Assembly (NCBI GenBank): GCA_025457615.1
Contig: JALOTZ010000033.1
Span: forward strand, 1 to 47,765
Direction: 5' to 3'
Source of the DNA: Verrucomicrobiota bacterium
GTDB lineage: Bacteria > Verrucomicrobiota > Verrucomicrobiia > Limisphaerales > DSYF01
DNA length: 47,765 nt
Under the pieces are notes generated by a model that saw only the letters and a list, made by a program, of their open reading frames with translations, was not told where the DNA came from and searched no databases. Below, piece after piece: positions 27,779-36,734 of this stretch. Made by a program: the position numbers and the translations under genes. Positions within the stretch are counted from its first letter, which is position 1; each line of letters opens with the position of its first letter.

Positions 27779-28573
27779 TCATTCAGTTCTCAAAATTGCG
27801 GTGCATTTCTTTCGACTGCGCAGGCCGATCGCACCCAGCCCGATCAGGCCAAGGAGCATGAGTGAAAGGGATGTGGGTTCTGGAACCACGGTCAGCGAGA
27901 AGCCGCTGAAATCCTTCTTGTCAATGAACGCCGAGGTGCCCGACTCGCTCACGGTTGCCAGGTTGTTATCCAGATCGACCTTCACCTTGGTCGCACCGAG
28001 GGAAAACTGAGTGCCTCTCGTGACGAGTTCGTTTTCGAGATCAACACTCAGACTTCCCGTCCAGGGCCCTACAGAATAGGTCGGCAGCGAAAAGCTGCCC
28101 GACGCAGCGGGCGTGAAGGTCATTGACTTGATCAGCTTCACCGGGTCAATTGCGATTCCGTCCACTTCGACAATATCGATGAAGAAAATGGCCGTCACCT
28201 TGGCGTAAGTTGCGGCAGTGCCGTTGCCGATCAGGTTGAACAAGCCCCCCTCTCCGAACTGAAGGATTTCAATCGCGTTTCCGGGCTTGGCCACAATATC
28301 CAGAACCAGTTGCCCATCGGTTATGTCCGAAGTGCCGTTTTGGGCAAACGAGCCAAAGCCCACCGGGTTGAAGTCCAGGGTGTTGCCCGAAATCGTGGGC
28401 GCACCATAGAGCGGAATGGAGTCGGTGACCGAAGCCTCGGTGACGTTCTGGTAAACGACCGTCCCAGCGACAAAGTTCCCATAGTTCGTCGTGGCCGCTT
28501 GGGCAGCGGCTTGGAGCAACAGCACACAAGCCCCAGCGAAGACGCGCACCGCGAAATTGTTGATGGTTGACAT
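27779..28573 (-). CDS. PEP-CTERM protein 4
   Basis: A 264-residue protein with signal peptide (VRVFAGACVLLLQAAAQA) and PEP-CTERM tail VVPEPTSLSLMLLGLIGLGA followed by IGLRSRKK. The body (NFVAGTVVYQNVTEASVTDS and similar) resembles other verrucomicrobial autosorted proteins but is not like proteins 2 and 3. A TTG at 28597 extends the frame by eight residues and would overlap the preceding gene's stop; the ATG at 28573 is preferred and lies 14 bp after it. Possibly co-transcribed with the HAD-type gene. Confidence 0.82.
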   Translation of the reverse strand: MSTINNFAVRVFAGACVLLLQAAAQAATTNYGNFVAGTVVYQNVTEASVTDSIPLYGAPTISGNTLDFNPVGFGSFAQNGTSDITDGQLVLDIVAKPGNAIEILQFGEGGLFNLIGNGTAATYAKVTAIFFIDIVEVDGIAIDPVKLIKSMTFTPAASGSFSLPTYSVGPWTGSLSVDLENELVTRGTQFSLGATKVKVDLDNNLATVSESGTSAFIDKKDFSGFSLTVVPEPTSLSLMLLGLIGLGAIGLRSRKKCTAILRTE

Positions 28574-28586
28574 GGGTAATTGGCGT

Positions 28587-29261
28587 TTACAGGGCAAAAA
28601 ACATTCTCAACTTCGACACAAACGACCCGCCGGCTTTGCGTCGGGCCACGATTTTCATCGGTTGCACCCCGCGTCCGACAGGCGAGGTTGTCGCATTGAC
28701 CGGCTGGCCCGAGTTTGTTTCGACCCGGACTGCCCGGTCGTCCCAGAGTTCCACCATCAGGAAGTCCTTGGCATTGGTGACTTCGAGGTCGGGCAGGTTG
28801 TGCTGCTTGAGCCACTGCTTGACCAGATCGATCTGGCGGGGGACTGAGGCGCGGGCGGTGAAGATCTTGACCGTCTTGCCGTCGGCGATCCACTGGCGAA
28901 CGCGCCGCATCATCGGTTCAACGGGTTCCCCGATCTGATCCGCATCCTGGGGTTCGCCGATTTCATGTGCCAGGGTTCCGTCCAGATCCACCCCGATCCA
29001 TGGGCTGCCGTTGTAGCGGACCATGTGCTGGTGGGTGTGCTCGCTGCCGCAGCGCATGCACACGCTGATGTAGCGTCCGTCATCGGCCCAGAAGGGACGC
29101 AGTGTTTCGCCGCAACAGGTCTGTGGTTGCGGGGAGGGATCGGCCTTTGAAACAACCGAAATGCCCGGGTACAAGGCAACATCTGCAAGGGATTCACTCC
29201 TTGTGGCCGAACGCGTGGTGCGCGCCTCTAGAACAGACATCTCCATGCTTCTCAACTTCAT
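28587..29261 (-). CDS. HAD-superfamily hydrolase-like protein with a Cys motif
   Basis: About 224 residues. The HAD motif I is clear: WIGVDLDGTLAHE, with the two aspartates that act as nucleophile and acid/base. Motif II is VKIFTARAS. The segment VTNAKDFLMVELWDDRAVRV resembles the later acidic motif of phosphatases such as polynucleotide 3'-phosphatase-like HADs. Before the domain, TCCGETLR and VCMRCGSEH contain cysteines that could bind zinc. The tail is basic (KIVARRKAGGSFVSKLRMFF). The start is uncertain: GTG 29268-29270, ATG 29261 and later Mets exist. It is immediately upstream of PEP-CTERM protein 4, but a role in sorting is not implied by its domains. Confidence 0.75.
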   Translation of the reverse strand: MKLRSMEMSVLEARTTRSATRSESLADVALYPGISVVSKADPSPQPQTCCGETLRPFWADDGRYISVCMRCGSEHTHQHMVRYNGSPWIGVDLDGTLAHEIGEPQDADQIGEPVEPMMRRVRQWIADGKTVKIFTARASVPRQIDLVKQWLKQHNLPDLEVTNAKDFLMVELWDDRAVRVETNSGQPVNATTSPVGRGVQPMKIVARRKAGGSFVSKLRMFFAL

Positions 29262-29628
29262 TCCCAACACACTGCCCTGTCTTATCTTCGGTTTGCAGTC
29301 CTTGGAAACTTGGTCTTTGGTTTGGTTATCTTTTCCCAGATGGCCAGAAGACTATCAACTTTTACATATTAACAAGGCGCCACTTGTTACTCACAGGTTG
29401 AGACGGCTTGTTCACACGGCTCCGCAGAAGTGCTTAGGTGTACACAGTTATTCGCGATTGAGCTGGTTGTGCCCGGGTTGTCCACAAATTATCATCAAAT
29501 AGCGGTTGTCAGGGGCGAATAGCTGTGCTATGAACAGTTGCGTTCGAAATCACTGTGAATCACCCAAGAACTGAACTCGGACTGAGCTCGAAACGAGATA
29601 GGCCGTAAAACGTTGTAAGAATGTTGTT
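29262..29628. promoter_or_regulatory. AT-rich divergent intergenic region with four DnaA-box-like sites
   Basis: This stretch is clearly more AT-rich than its surroundings and separates a minus-strand block from a plus-strand block. Four 9-mers differ by one base from TTATNCACA: TTACTCACA (29387-29395), TTGTTCACA (29408-29416), TTGTCCACA (29478-29486) and, on the other strand, TGTGAATCA (29554-29562). An AT-rich patch (CTTTTACATATTAAC) lies just to the left. This could be a replication origin, a DnaA-titrating site or simply a bidirectional promoter. No dnaA or dnaN gene is in the window. No coding frame here is supported. Confidence 0.4.
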
Positions 29629-29943
29629 ATGAGTGCCGGAGTGCCTGTTGTAACCGCGGCGGAAAAGTCTTCACAGACGGAACAGAGTCAGGGGGCTGGA
29701 TGGTCGGGGGGGATCATTTCCGGGTTGGCCTGTAAGTGTGTGGATCACGATTTCACTGATTTCCTGATGAAGCATGATCGAATTGTGTGCGCCAATTGCG
29801 GGAGGGAGGTGCTGTGTTCGCCGCCGATCCAGGGCGTCTTTTCTGCCAGTTGTGGCTGCTGCATCTCGACCGAGGTCAAGAGCACGTTTGTTCTTGATTC
29901 CAAAGGAGTTTACACCTGCACTTGGTGTGGTCGGAGTCGCTGA
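29629..29943 (+). CDS. Cysteine-rich small protein, unknown
   Basis: A 104-residue protein with an N-terminal Ser/Gln/Gly-rich part and then four cysteine pairs: CKC (near 35), CANCGREVLC (near 54-63), CGCC (near 75-78) and CTWC (near 98-101). The pattern suggests two zinc ribbons or similar metal sites. A histidine-containing stretch VDHDFTDFLMKH lies between the first two. I do not recognise the family. It begins at the right edge of the DnaA-box region and lies 82 bp before the second TIGR03790-type gene on the same strand. No signal peptide is apparent, so it is probably cytoplasmic. Confidence 0.55.
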   Translation: MSAGVPVVTAAEKSSQTEQSQGAGWSGGIISGLACKCVDHDFTDFLMKHDRIVCANCGREVLCSPPIQGVFSASCGCCISTEVKSTFVLDSKGVYTCTWCGRSR

Positions 29944-30025
29944 CTTGGGTTGCTTGGCTTGACAGCGTGTGGTCAAACCGGACCCTTGGTTTCGAACCCC
30001 AAGCTGGCTCTGGTGTCCAAGGCCT

Positions 30026-31750
30026 ATGAACAAACTCACCGCCCGTATCCTAGTGCGCTTGCTGCTCCTGCTGGCCGTGGTTCCGATGTCTTCGAGGGCT
30101 TTGCCCGGCGACGAGGTGGTCGTGATCTACAATCGGCGCGAGCACGGGTCGGAGGAAATCGCCCTCCATTATGCAAGTCGGCGGGGTGTGCCGGACTCGC
30201 AGGTGGTTGGTCTGCGAATGCCGGTGACCGAGCAGATCAGCCGTTCCCAATTCGCCGACGAGGTTCAGAAGCCCGTGGCGAAGTTCCTTGAAGAAAGGCG
30301 TTTATGGTCGATTGGTCCGGTGGCCATGCCGACGACCAATGGGGCTGCGGCTGAGAATCGGTTGATGGTCACCGAATCCAAGATCCGTTACCTGGTTCTG
30401 TGCCGGGGCGTCCCACTCAAGATCGGGCCAGAACCCGAACCGTCCCCACCCGAACCCAGCGAGCTGCGACCGGAGTTTCGGCGCAATGAGGCAGCGGTTG
30501 ACTCTGAACTATCGTGTCTGCCGCTCCTGGCGGGTTCCTACCCGACAACTGGCCTGCTGCGCAATCCGGTTTATGGCGTGACCAACTCGGCTTTGCTTCA
30601 CCCGACCAACGGGGTGCTGATGGTCTCTCGCCTCGACGCCCCGACGGTCGAGGTTGCCAAAGGTCTGGTGGACAAGGCGATGCAGGCTGAACAGGATGGC
30701 TTCTGGGGGCGCGCCTACTTCGATCTGCGCAGTCCTTCCGAGCCCGGCATGAAACAGGGCGAGGATTGGATTCGGGCGGCGGCCGAGGTCTGCCGGGTGC
30801 TGGGCTTTGAAACGGTGGTGGACGAAAGCCCTTCAACATTTCGTCGGGGCTTTCCCATGAGCCAGATTGCGGTTTACGCGGGGTGGTATCGGGAGCATGT
30901 GGATGGGCCGTTCTTGGACAAGCAGGTTGAATTCATGCCTGGGGCGCTGGCTTATCACCTTCATTCGTTCAGTGCCGCGTCGCTGCGGAGCGCTGATCGG
31001 CACTGGGTGGGGCCGCTCTTGGAGAAAGGAGCCACGTTGAGTTTGGGGAGTGTGCATGAGCCATACTTGGGAGGCACGACGGACATCGGGGTGCTTGTGG
31101 CCAGGCTTTACTATCAGGGAATGAGCTATGGGGAAGCCGCGTATGCGTCCCAGCCGGTTTGTTCGTGGATGACCACCGTGGTCGGGGATCCACTTTACAA
31201 GCCGTTTCGCCGGGATTCCCAAGAACTGCATGATGAGCTGGTGGCCCAGCGGGATCCGCTGCGCGCCTGGTCACAGCTGCGAATCGTGAACTTGAATCTG
31301 GCCAAAGGGGTGCCGAAGTATCAGCTGGTGGCCTATCTGGAGGAAATCCCCGCGACCAAGGCCAGCGCCGTGTTGAGCGAGAAGCTCGGCGATCTGTATG
31401 CAGAACTGGGAAAGCCGTCCTCTGCGCTTCGAAGCTGGCAGGCCGCCCTGGATCTGGATCCCAGCCCGCAACAAAAGATACGACTTCAACTGAGACTGGG
31501 CGAGAGGCTGGCCGAATCCGGCCAGATTCCGGAGGCGATGTCGGCTTTCGAACGGTTTGTGGAGCAGAATCCCAATCACCCGGATCTGCCGACCGTTTAC
31601 GGGAAGCTGATTCCGTTGGCGACGCAATTGGACATGACCAACCAAGTCGCTCGATATCAGGAAGCCATTGCGAAGCTCACCGGAGCCCAACAGTCTGCGT
31701 CCTCCGAGCCAACGGGGGCGTCAGACACGATGTCTCCGGCAAAGAAATAG
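30026..31750 (+). CDS. TIGR03790-type protein with TPR-like C-terminus
   Basis: A 574-residue secreted protein with signal peptide (ILVRLLLLLAVVPMSSRA). The TIGR03790-type domain opens with EVVVIYNRREHGSEEIALHY and ASRRGVPDSQVVGLRMP, and includes IRYLVLCRGVPLKI, MPGALAYHLHSFSAASLR, LGSVHEPYL and CSWMTTVVGDPLYKPF. The end carries tetratricopeptide-like repeats (KLGDLYAELGKPSSALRSWQ and GERLAESGQIPEAMSAF). The other TIGR03790-type protein of the window has carbohydrate/FYRV-type modules instead, so two architectures of one family flank the PEP-CTERM cluster. The ATG at 30026 is chosen because the signal peptide starts there, although the frame is open 57 bp further upstream. Confidence 0.8.
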   Translation: MNKLTARILVRLLLLLAVVPMSSRALPGDEVVVIYNRREHGSEEIALHYASRRGVPDSQVVGLRMPVTEQISRSQFADEVQKPVAKFLEERRLWSIGPVAMPTTNGAAAENRLMVTESKIRYLVLCRGVPLKIGPEPEPSPPEPSELRPEFRRNEAAVDSELSCLPLLAGSYPTTGLLRNPVYGVTNSALLHPTNGVLMVSRLDAPTVEVAKGLVDKAMQAEQDGFWGRAYFDLRSPSEPGMKQGEDWIRAAAEVCRVLGFETVVDESPSTFRRGFPMSQIAVYAGWYREHVDGPFLDKQVEFMPGALAYHLHSFSAASLRSADRHWVGPLLEKGATLSLGSVHEPYLGGTTDIGVLVARLYYQGMSYGEAAYASQPVCSWMTTVVGDPLYKPFRRDSQELHDELVAQRDPLRAWSQLRIVNLNLAKGVPKYQLVAYLEEIPATKASAVLSEKLGDLYAELGKPSSALRSWQAALDLDPSPQQKIRLQLRLGERLAESGQIPEAMSAFERFVEQNPNHPDLPTVYGKLIPLATQLDMTNQVARYQEAIAKLTGAQQSASSEPTGASDTMSPAKK

Positions 31751-31849
31751 TCCCACAAGCGGCTTGACCCGCTTCTCTCGGGTGTCAAAAACGCTCGCGG
31801 CGCCGCATCGTCAATGATTCTGCGGTCTGGGGCTGGTCCAGATCAACCG

Positions 31850-32887
31850 TCAAGCCCCCATCCCCTCCTCGAATGATCCGGCCGCCAAAGGAAAGCACAG
31901 GTGGTCGCGGACATACTCGATCCCGTTGGCGCTGCAGGCATCGAGATCCCGATAGGCACTTTCGGCCTCGACAACCAGCGGAGCCGTTGGAGTTCCCATC
32001 AGCTCGCAATAGCGTCGCGGATACCCGATGTTGACCAGTAATTCGGCGTAGCGCAGCAGATTGAGTTGCCCGCTGGGCAGGTCGGTGAACTGCATGCCTC
32101 GGGCTGGCCAACTGGACTCCATGGTTCGCAGGGCAACGCCGGGTCGGATCACAAAGTTCTTCACGTGTGCTGCATAAACCCGGTGCCCCACGGCGCGAAA
32201 GCGCTGCTCCCAGGACTCGCCCTCCCAGCAATGTGAGGGGTCGGCATTAACCCCCAGGCAGGCGTCGTCGTCACAGATTTCGACCAGGGTCTGGAAATCC
32301 GCCGCACAGACGGCGCCGGTTCCCGGGTGGATCTCGTGACACAGGTAGATCCCTAGTTCGCGGGCGTGCTGGCGGAGTTTGGCGGTCTTGCGTACAAACC
32401 GTTCCTTGCCTTCCTGAATCAGGTCGAATCCGGGGCCTTTCCAAAAGCCCCACGGATAGCCGGTCGCCACTTCCCAGCCAAAAGCCACGCCCCAGAACAT
32501 CGGTAGCACCTTGATTCCGAGCTCCGCACAGAGATCCATCACCCGGAGACAGTAGTCCTCCGCCCACTGCTCGATCTTGGCTGGCGATTCCTTGGCCACC
32601 GACTCGGGGAGGAAGGGGCGGATGCTGGGGCTGCCGGTCCAGGCGGTGGTATGGACCCAGAAAGGACAATGGGCCGAAACGCCATCGAGCTTGAGTTTGG
32701 CCCGTGCGAACGCCTCCTTGATCTGCCTGGCCGATTGGAATCCTTTGGAGCTTTGCAGCAGGTAGTTCGAAGGCTGAGCGCCCGCGGCGCCGTGCCGCCT
32801 AGCGTAGGCGAGAAATTCAGCCAGAGACTTGGCGCCATGCTGGGCGCCCTCGATGCTTGCGTGATAGCAGGATTTGGCCATAGTCAT
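31850..32887 (-). CDS. Sugar phosphate isomerase/epimerase-like TIM-barrel protein
   Basis: A 345-residue protein of the xylose isomerase-like/AP-endonuclease-2 TIM-barrel superfamily. Putative metal-binding positions are seen in order: LCHEIHPGTGAV (His/Glu), LGVNADPSHCWEGE (Asp, His), YAAHVKNF (His) and LVVEAESAY (Glu). N-terminal MAKSCYHASIEGAQ and the Trp-rich PMFWGVAFGWEVATGYPWGF are unusual features. No signal peptide is present. The substrate is unknown; members of this superfamily isomerise sugars or inosose derivatives. It stands alone, convergent with the TIGR03790-type gene. The next gene to the right is divergent. Confidence 0.75.
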   Translation of the reverse strand: MTMAKSCYHASIEGAQHGAKSLAEFLAYARRHGAAGAQPSNYLLQSSKGFQSARQIKEAFARAKLKLDGVSAHCPFWVHTTAWTGSPSIRPFLPESVAKESPAKIEQWAEDYCLRVMDLCAELGIKVLPMFWGVAFGWEVATGYPWGFWKGPGFDLIQEGKERFVRKTAKLRQHARELGIYLCHEIHPGTGAVCAADFQTLVEICDDDACLGVNADPSHCWEGESWEQRFRAVGHRVYAAHVKNFVIRPGVALRTMESSWPARGMQFTDLPSGQLNLLRYAELLVNIGYPRRYCELMGTPTAPLVVEAESAYRDLDACSANGIEYVRDHLCFPLAAGSFEEGMGA

Positions 32888-33101
32888 CCGAAGTCGTCAG
32901 GTTTGTGGCACTCTAAATAGCGAGTGCCCCCAGGAGTGGCAAATGGGAATTGCAGAGATTTTGCCGACCTGATCCTCCGCGTCTTGAACCCTTGAACCGC
33001 AGGCGCCGAGGCGAGTAGGCGTTGAGCATCAAACATGGAAGAACGCGCGGACTGACGTCTGCGGCTGCGAGTCAACTGGGGTGGGAACCCCCAAGAAGAG
33101 C

Positions 33102-33908
33102 ATGACAGAATTCTACGACACCCACGCGCACATTGATTATCCGGAGTTCCAGTCCGACTGGACGGAGGTTTTGCGCCGGGCCCAGCAAGCCGGTGTGTCG
33201 CGAATCATTGGCATTGGTACTGACTGGGAGAGCAGCCGGCGGGTGGTCTCGCTGGCCGAGCGGCATGATTTCGTTTACGCGGTGGTGGGATGGCATCCAT
33301 CGCACGCGTTGGAAGCCCCGGCGGACATCCGGCCGGAATTGCGTCAATGGGCGGGGCATCCCCGCGTGGTGGGATTGGGAGAAACGGGGTTGGACTATTA
33401 TCGTCTGCCCAGCAGCCAGGGAGGCAGTGAGGCGGACGACGGGCGTTACAAGTTGCGCCAAGCCGAATTGTTTGAGCAGCATCTCGAGGTGGCGGCTGAG
33501 AGCGGGCTGAACTGCGTGATTCATCAGCGGGCGGCCTTGGAAGATTGTCTGCAGCAACTGCGCCCTTACGCGCCGTGGGTTCGCGGGCAATTCCACTGCT
33601 TCTCAGACGACTCCGAGTCCATGCGCCGCATTTTGGCCTTGGGCTCCCTGGTCAGTTTCACCGGGATCCTGACTTTCAAGAATGGCCAGAACATTCGGGA
33701 CACGCTGGCCACCACGCCTCTGGGGAGTTTTCTTTTGGAAACCGACTGCCCGTACTTGGCCCCCGTGCCCTATCGGGGCAAGCGGTGTGAACCGGCGCAC
33801 GTGCGTGAGATTGCTGAGTGCGCGGCGAGCGTGAAGGGCTGTTCGCTGGAGGCGCTCAGCCAGGCCACGTGCGAAGCGGCAAAGGCGTTCTTTCCGAAGC
33901 TGGGCTGA
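33102..33908 (+). CDS. tatD: TatD family metal-dependent hydrolase (DNase)
   Basis: A 268-residue TIM-barrel hydrolase. Metal ligands expected for TatD are visible: DTHAHIDYPEF (HxH), VGLGETGLDYYR (Glu), NCVIHQRAA (His), GQFHCFSDD (His) and LETDCPYLAP (Asp). TatD enzymes have 3'-exonuclease activity and act in DNA repair or RNA quality control. The ATG at 33102, preceded by AAGAAG, is preferred to a GTG at 33081. The gene is not in an operon here. The MITE-like copy C follows 18 bp after its stop. Confidence 0.92.
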   Translation: MTEFYDTHAHIDYPEFQSDWTEVLRRAQQAGVSRIIGIGTDWESSRRVVSLAERHDFVYAVVGWHPSHALEAPADIRPELRQWAGHPRVVGLGETGLDYYRLPSSQGGSEADDGRYKLRQAELFEQHLEVAAESGLNCVIHQRAALEDCLQQLRPYAPWVRGQFHCFSDDSESMRRILALGSLVSFTGILTFKNGQNIRDTLATTPLGSFLLETDCPYLAPVPYRGKRCEPAHVREIAECAASVKGCSLEALSQATCEAAKAFFPKLG

Positions 33909-33926
33909 GTGCCACACCCAGTCGGG

Positions 33927-34084
33927 CGCACTTCTTGACACTGTCCCGGCGCGCGGCCTTTAGGCCGCTTCAGGGTTCGAGCGCATCCAGACGAAACTAC
34001 TGGCCGGTGGGCGGGCGAACGGTGAAGCGGCGTAAACGCCGCGCTCGGGCGATTTGGCCTCGCGGACAGTACCAAGATGCACCC
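33927..34084 (+). repeat. MITE-like repeat, copy C (diverged)
   Basis: The left end CACTTCTTGACACTGTCC and right end GGACAGTACCAAGATGCACC keep the terminal inverted repeat. The GCGGCCTTTAGGCCGC palindrome at about 33953-33968 is present. The middle is divergent (GGTGAAGCGGCGTAAACGCC). It lies between tatD and gmd, in the same orientation as copies A, B and E. Confidence 0.7.
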
Positions 34085-34156
34085 CCACCCCAGTCGCCGG
34101 GCGCATTCCAAGCTTGTGTTCCCGGTCAGAGGGCACATCCTCGCTCCTCCTGAATT

Positions 34157-35170
34157 ATGGCGAAAAAGGCATTGGTCACAGGCATCACCGGACAGGATGG
34201 ATCATATCTGGCTGAACTGCTTCTCTCCAAAGGTTATGAAGTGCATGGCATCATCCGCCGGGCAAGCACCTTTAACACCGGGCGGTTGGATCCGATCTAC
34301 CAGGATCCGCACGCGGACAAGCGTCGTCTCGCCTTGCATTACGGGGATTTAAGCGATGCCAGCGCGTTGGCCCGCCTGATTGCCAGGATCCAGCCGGAAG
34401 AGATCTACAACCTGGCGGCGCAGAGTCATGTGCGCGTGAGCTTTGATGCCCCCGAATACACGACCGACATCACCGGGACCGGGACCATCCGGCTGCTTGA
34501 AGCCATTCGCGAGAGCGGCAGCCAGCCACGGTTCTATCAAGCCTCTTCCAGCGAAATGTATGGCAAGGTGCAGGAGATTCCGCAGAAGGAGACCACCCCG
34601 TTTTATCCACGCAGCCCCTACGGTTGCGCCAAGGTGTATTCCTATTGGATCACCGTGAACTACCGAGAATCCTATGGGATGTATGCCTGTAACGGAATCC
34701 TGTTCAACCACGAATCCCCCCGGCGCGGAGAAACCTTTGTCACCCGCAAAATCACGCGGGCGGTGGCGCACATCAAGGCCGGGTTGCAGGACAAGCTGTA
34801 TCTCGGAAACCTGGATGCCAAGCGGGATTGGGGCTACGCCAAGGAATACGTGGAGGCCATGTGGCTCATGCTCCAGCAGAAGGAGCCAGACGATTACGTC
34901 GTCGCCACCAACGAAACCCACTCGGTCAAGGAATTCCTCGAGGTCGCCTTCGCGCATGTGGGGTTGGATTGGCGGAAGTACGTGGAGATCGATCCGCGCT
35001 ATTACCGCCCCGCGGAGGTGGACCTGCTGATCGGCGACTACAGCAAGGCCAAGCGGAAACTGGGTTGGGAGCCCAAGACCAGGTTCGAGGACTTGGCGAG
35101 ATTGATGGTGGACGCAGATGTCGATCTTCTGCGCCGCCATCAAGAGGGCAAGATCCGGGTGAGCGGATAG
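34157..35170 (+). CDS. gmd: GDP-mannose 4,6-dehydratase
   Basis: A 337-residue extended short-chain dehydrogenase converting GDP-D-mannose to GDP-4-keto-6-deoxymannose, the first step to GDP-L-fucose. The NADP-binding glycine motif is G9-ITGQDG. The catalytic set is seen as SSSEMYG near 131-137 and Y155-GCAK159. Other family landmarks are [27 protein letters not shown] and [14 protein letters not shown]. The ATG at 34157 is immediately followed by the expected AKKALVTG. The second enzyme of the pathway, fcl, is encoded convergently 89 bp downstream, so the pathway is local but not one transcript. Confidence 0.96.
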   Translation: MAKKALVTGITGQDGSYLAELLLSKGYEVHGIIRRASTFNTGRLDPIYQDPHADKRRLALHYGDLSDASALARLIARIQPEEIYNLAAQSHVRVSFDAPEYTTDITGTGTIRLLEAIRESGSQPRFYQASSSEMYGKVQEIPQKETTPFYPRSPYGCAKVYSYWITVNYRESYGMYACNGILFNHESPRRGETFVTRKITRAVAHIKAGLQDKLYLGNLDAKRDWGYAKEYVEAMWLMLQQKEPDDYVVATNETHSVKEFLEVAFAHVGLDWRKYVEIDPRYYRPAEVDLLIGDYSKAKRKLGWEPKTRFEDLARLMVDADVDLLRRHQEGKIRVSG

Positions 35171-35259
35171 CCTCCGGGATCACGAGATCGCCTGCCGTGA
35201 CTGGCACCGGGGAGGGTGCAGGTCCACCGGCGCCCACTCAGGCCGCGCGCAGCGCAGCC

Positions 35260-36207
35260 CTACCCCGCGATTCGCGGAAGCCGCTTCTGGAAATCCTCAT
35301 ACGCGAGTCGGATTCCTCTGTCCAGATCCACTTGCGGCCGCCAGCCCAGTTGGAACAGTCGCGAGCTGTCCATGAGCTTGCGGGGGGTGCCGTCAGGTTT
35401 GGAGGTGTCCCAGACGGCGGTGCCGGTGAACCCGATGATGCGCTGAACCTTCTCCACCAACTCCCGGATCGATAGCTCGCTCCCGAAGCCGACATTGATG
35501 AACTGCTCCTCACTGTAGTGCTGCATCAGGAACACGCAGGCGCGGCCCAGATCGTCGGCGTAGAGGAACTCGCGCATTGGGGAGCCTGTGCCCCAACAGG
35601 TTACGGTAGGCGCGCCCGACACCTTGGCCTCGTGAAACTTCCGAATCAAGGCGGGCAGCACATGAGAACCCTGCAGGTCGTAGTTATCGTTCGGGCCGTA
35701 CATGTTGGTCGGCATGGCGCTGATGAAGTCGCATCCATACTGGCGCCGGTAGGCCTGGCACATCTTGATGCCGGCGATTTTGGCCACGGCATACCACTCG
35801 TTGGTGGGTTCGAGGGGGCCGGTCAGCAGGGATTCCTCCTTGAGCGGCTGCGGAGCGAGCTTCGGATAAATGCAGGAGCTGCCCAGAAACAGAAGTTTCT
35901 TCACTCCCGACCGGTAGGCGCCGTGGATCAGGTTGTTCTGGATCTGGAGGTTGTCATAGAGGAACTCTGCCGGTTGGGTGCTGTTCGCCAGAATACCCCC
36001 CACCTTGGCCGCCGCGATGATCACGTAGTCCGGACGCTCAACCTCGTAGAATGTTTGGACGGCCTGCTGATCCAGCAGGTCCAACTCGCCATGAGTCCGC
36101 CCGATGAGATGCTGGAAGCCGGCCTCGGACAAGGCCCGCCAGATCGCGCTGCCCACCAGGCCGCGGTGTCCGGCCACATAGACCCTGGAACCTGGTCGAA
36201 AACTCAT
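35260..36207 (-). CDS. fcl: GDP-L-fucose synthase
   Basis: A 315-residue SDR epimerase-reductase that turns GDP-4-keto-6-deoxymannose into GDP-L-fucose for surface glycans. The NADP motif is GHRGLVG (13-19). S110-SCIYP and Y139-AVAK143 give the catalytic Ser/Tyr/Lys, and [18 protein letters not shown] and [13 protein letters not shown] are typical. The frame extends upstream into GC-rich repeat DNA (to 36318), but homology begins at [16 protein letters not shown], so I use ATG 36207. It converges with gmd; no recognisable terminator lies in the 89-bp gap. Confidence 0.95.
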   Translation of the reverse strand: MSFRPGSRVYVAGHRGLVGSAIWRALSEAGFQHLIGRTHGELDLLDQQAVQTFYEVERPDYVIIAAAKVGGILANSTQPAEFLYDNLQIQNNLIHGAYRSGVKKLLFLGSSCIYPKLAPQPLKEESLLTGPLEPTNEWYAVAKIAGIKMCQAYRRQYGCDFISAMPTNMYGPNDNYDLQGSHVLPALIRKFHEAKVSGAPTVTCWGTGSPMREFLYADDLGRACVFLMQHYSEEQFINVGFGSELSIRELVEKVQRIIGFTGTAVWDTSKPDGTPRKLMDSSRLFQLGWRPQVDLDRGIRLAYEDFQKRLPRIAG

Positions 36208-36270
36208 GCCTGAAGGGTAGGGGAGGGCAGCCTCGGGCAACAAGGGGGAACTCCGGTTTGCCAGCCATTC

Positions 36271-36480
36271 TAATCTTGGTCCGGAGCGCGGCTCCATGAG
36301 CCGCAGCACCCCCGCCACGGAAGGCCGTTCTCAATCTTCCAGTGGCCTGGTTCCAGGCGAAGCTGCTGCGGGTCGCGGACCCGCGCTCCAAAATGGGAAT
36401 CGCTGCCGGCTTGCCCAGCGCGCTTTGTCCACTGCCGGGACACTGTCCTACAAGGATGAGACAGACCGGATGGACGGGAC
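36271..36480. repeat. GC-rich repeat region upstream of fcl
   Basis: Contains units GCGCGGCTCCATGAGCCGC and GGGTCGCGGACCCGCGCTCC, related to those at 12470-12610 and 19805-19860, and a stretch GACACTGTCCTACAAGGATG. GCGGCTCCATGAGCCGC is a near-palindrome. The rest of 36208-36734 shows no gene; the part just before 36735 is A-rich and likely holds the pilin promoter and ribosome site (GAAAGAAAGAAAGG). Confidence 0.5.
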
Positions 36481-36734
36481 TTGAGCCGGACTCCATTTTG
36501 CGGCAGAAAAGGGCGGATCTGTGAGCGCAACCTTGGACGCAACCAAGCCGGGGCGGCGGTGTATAATCCGCTATGATACGGAGTTGGAGAGCGTGGCATA
36601 GGCGTTGCTTTTCAGGCCGTCGCGGTTGTGATGGGTTAAACAAGTGAGCCGAAACCGCAATAATAAACAAGTAACATAGAACAAAGCCCATCACGAGGTT
36701 CACGCCGCAAGAAAGAAAGAAAGGTTAGAAACGT

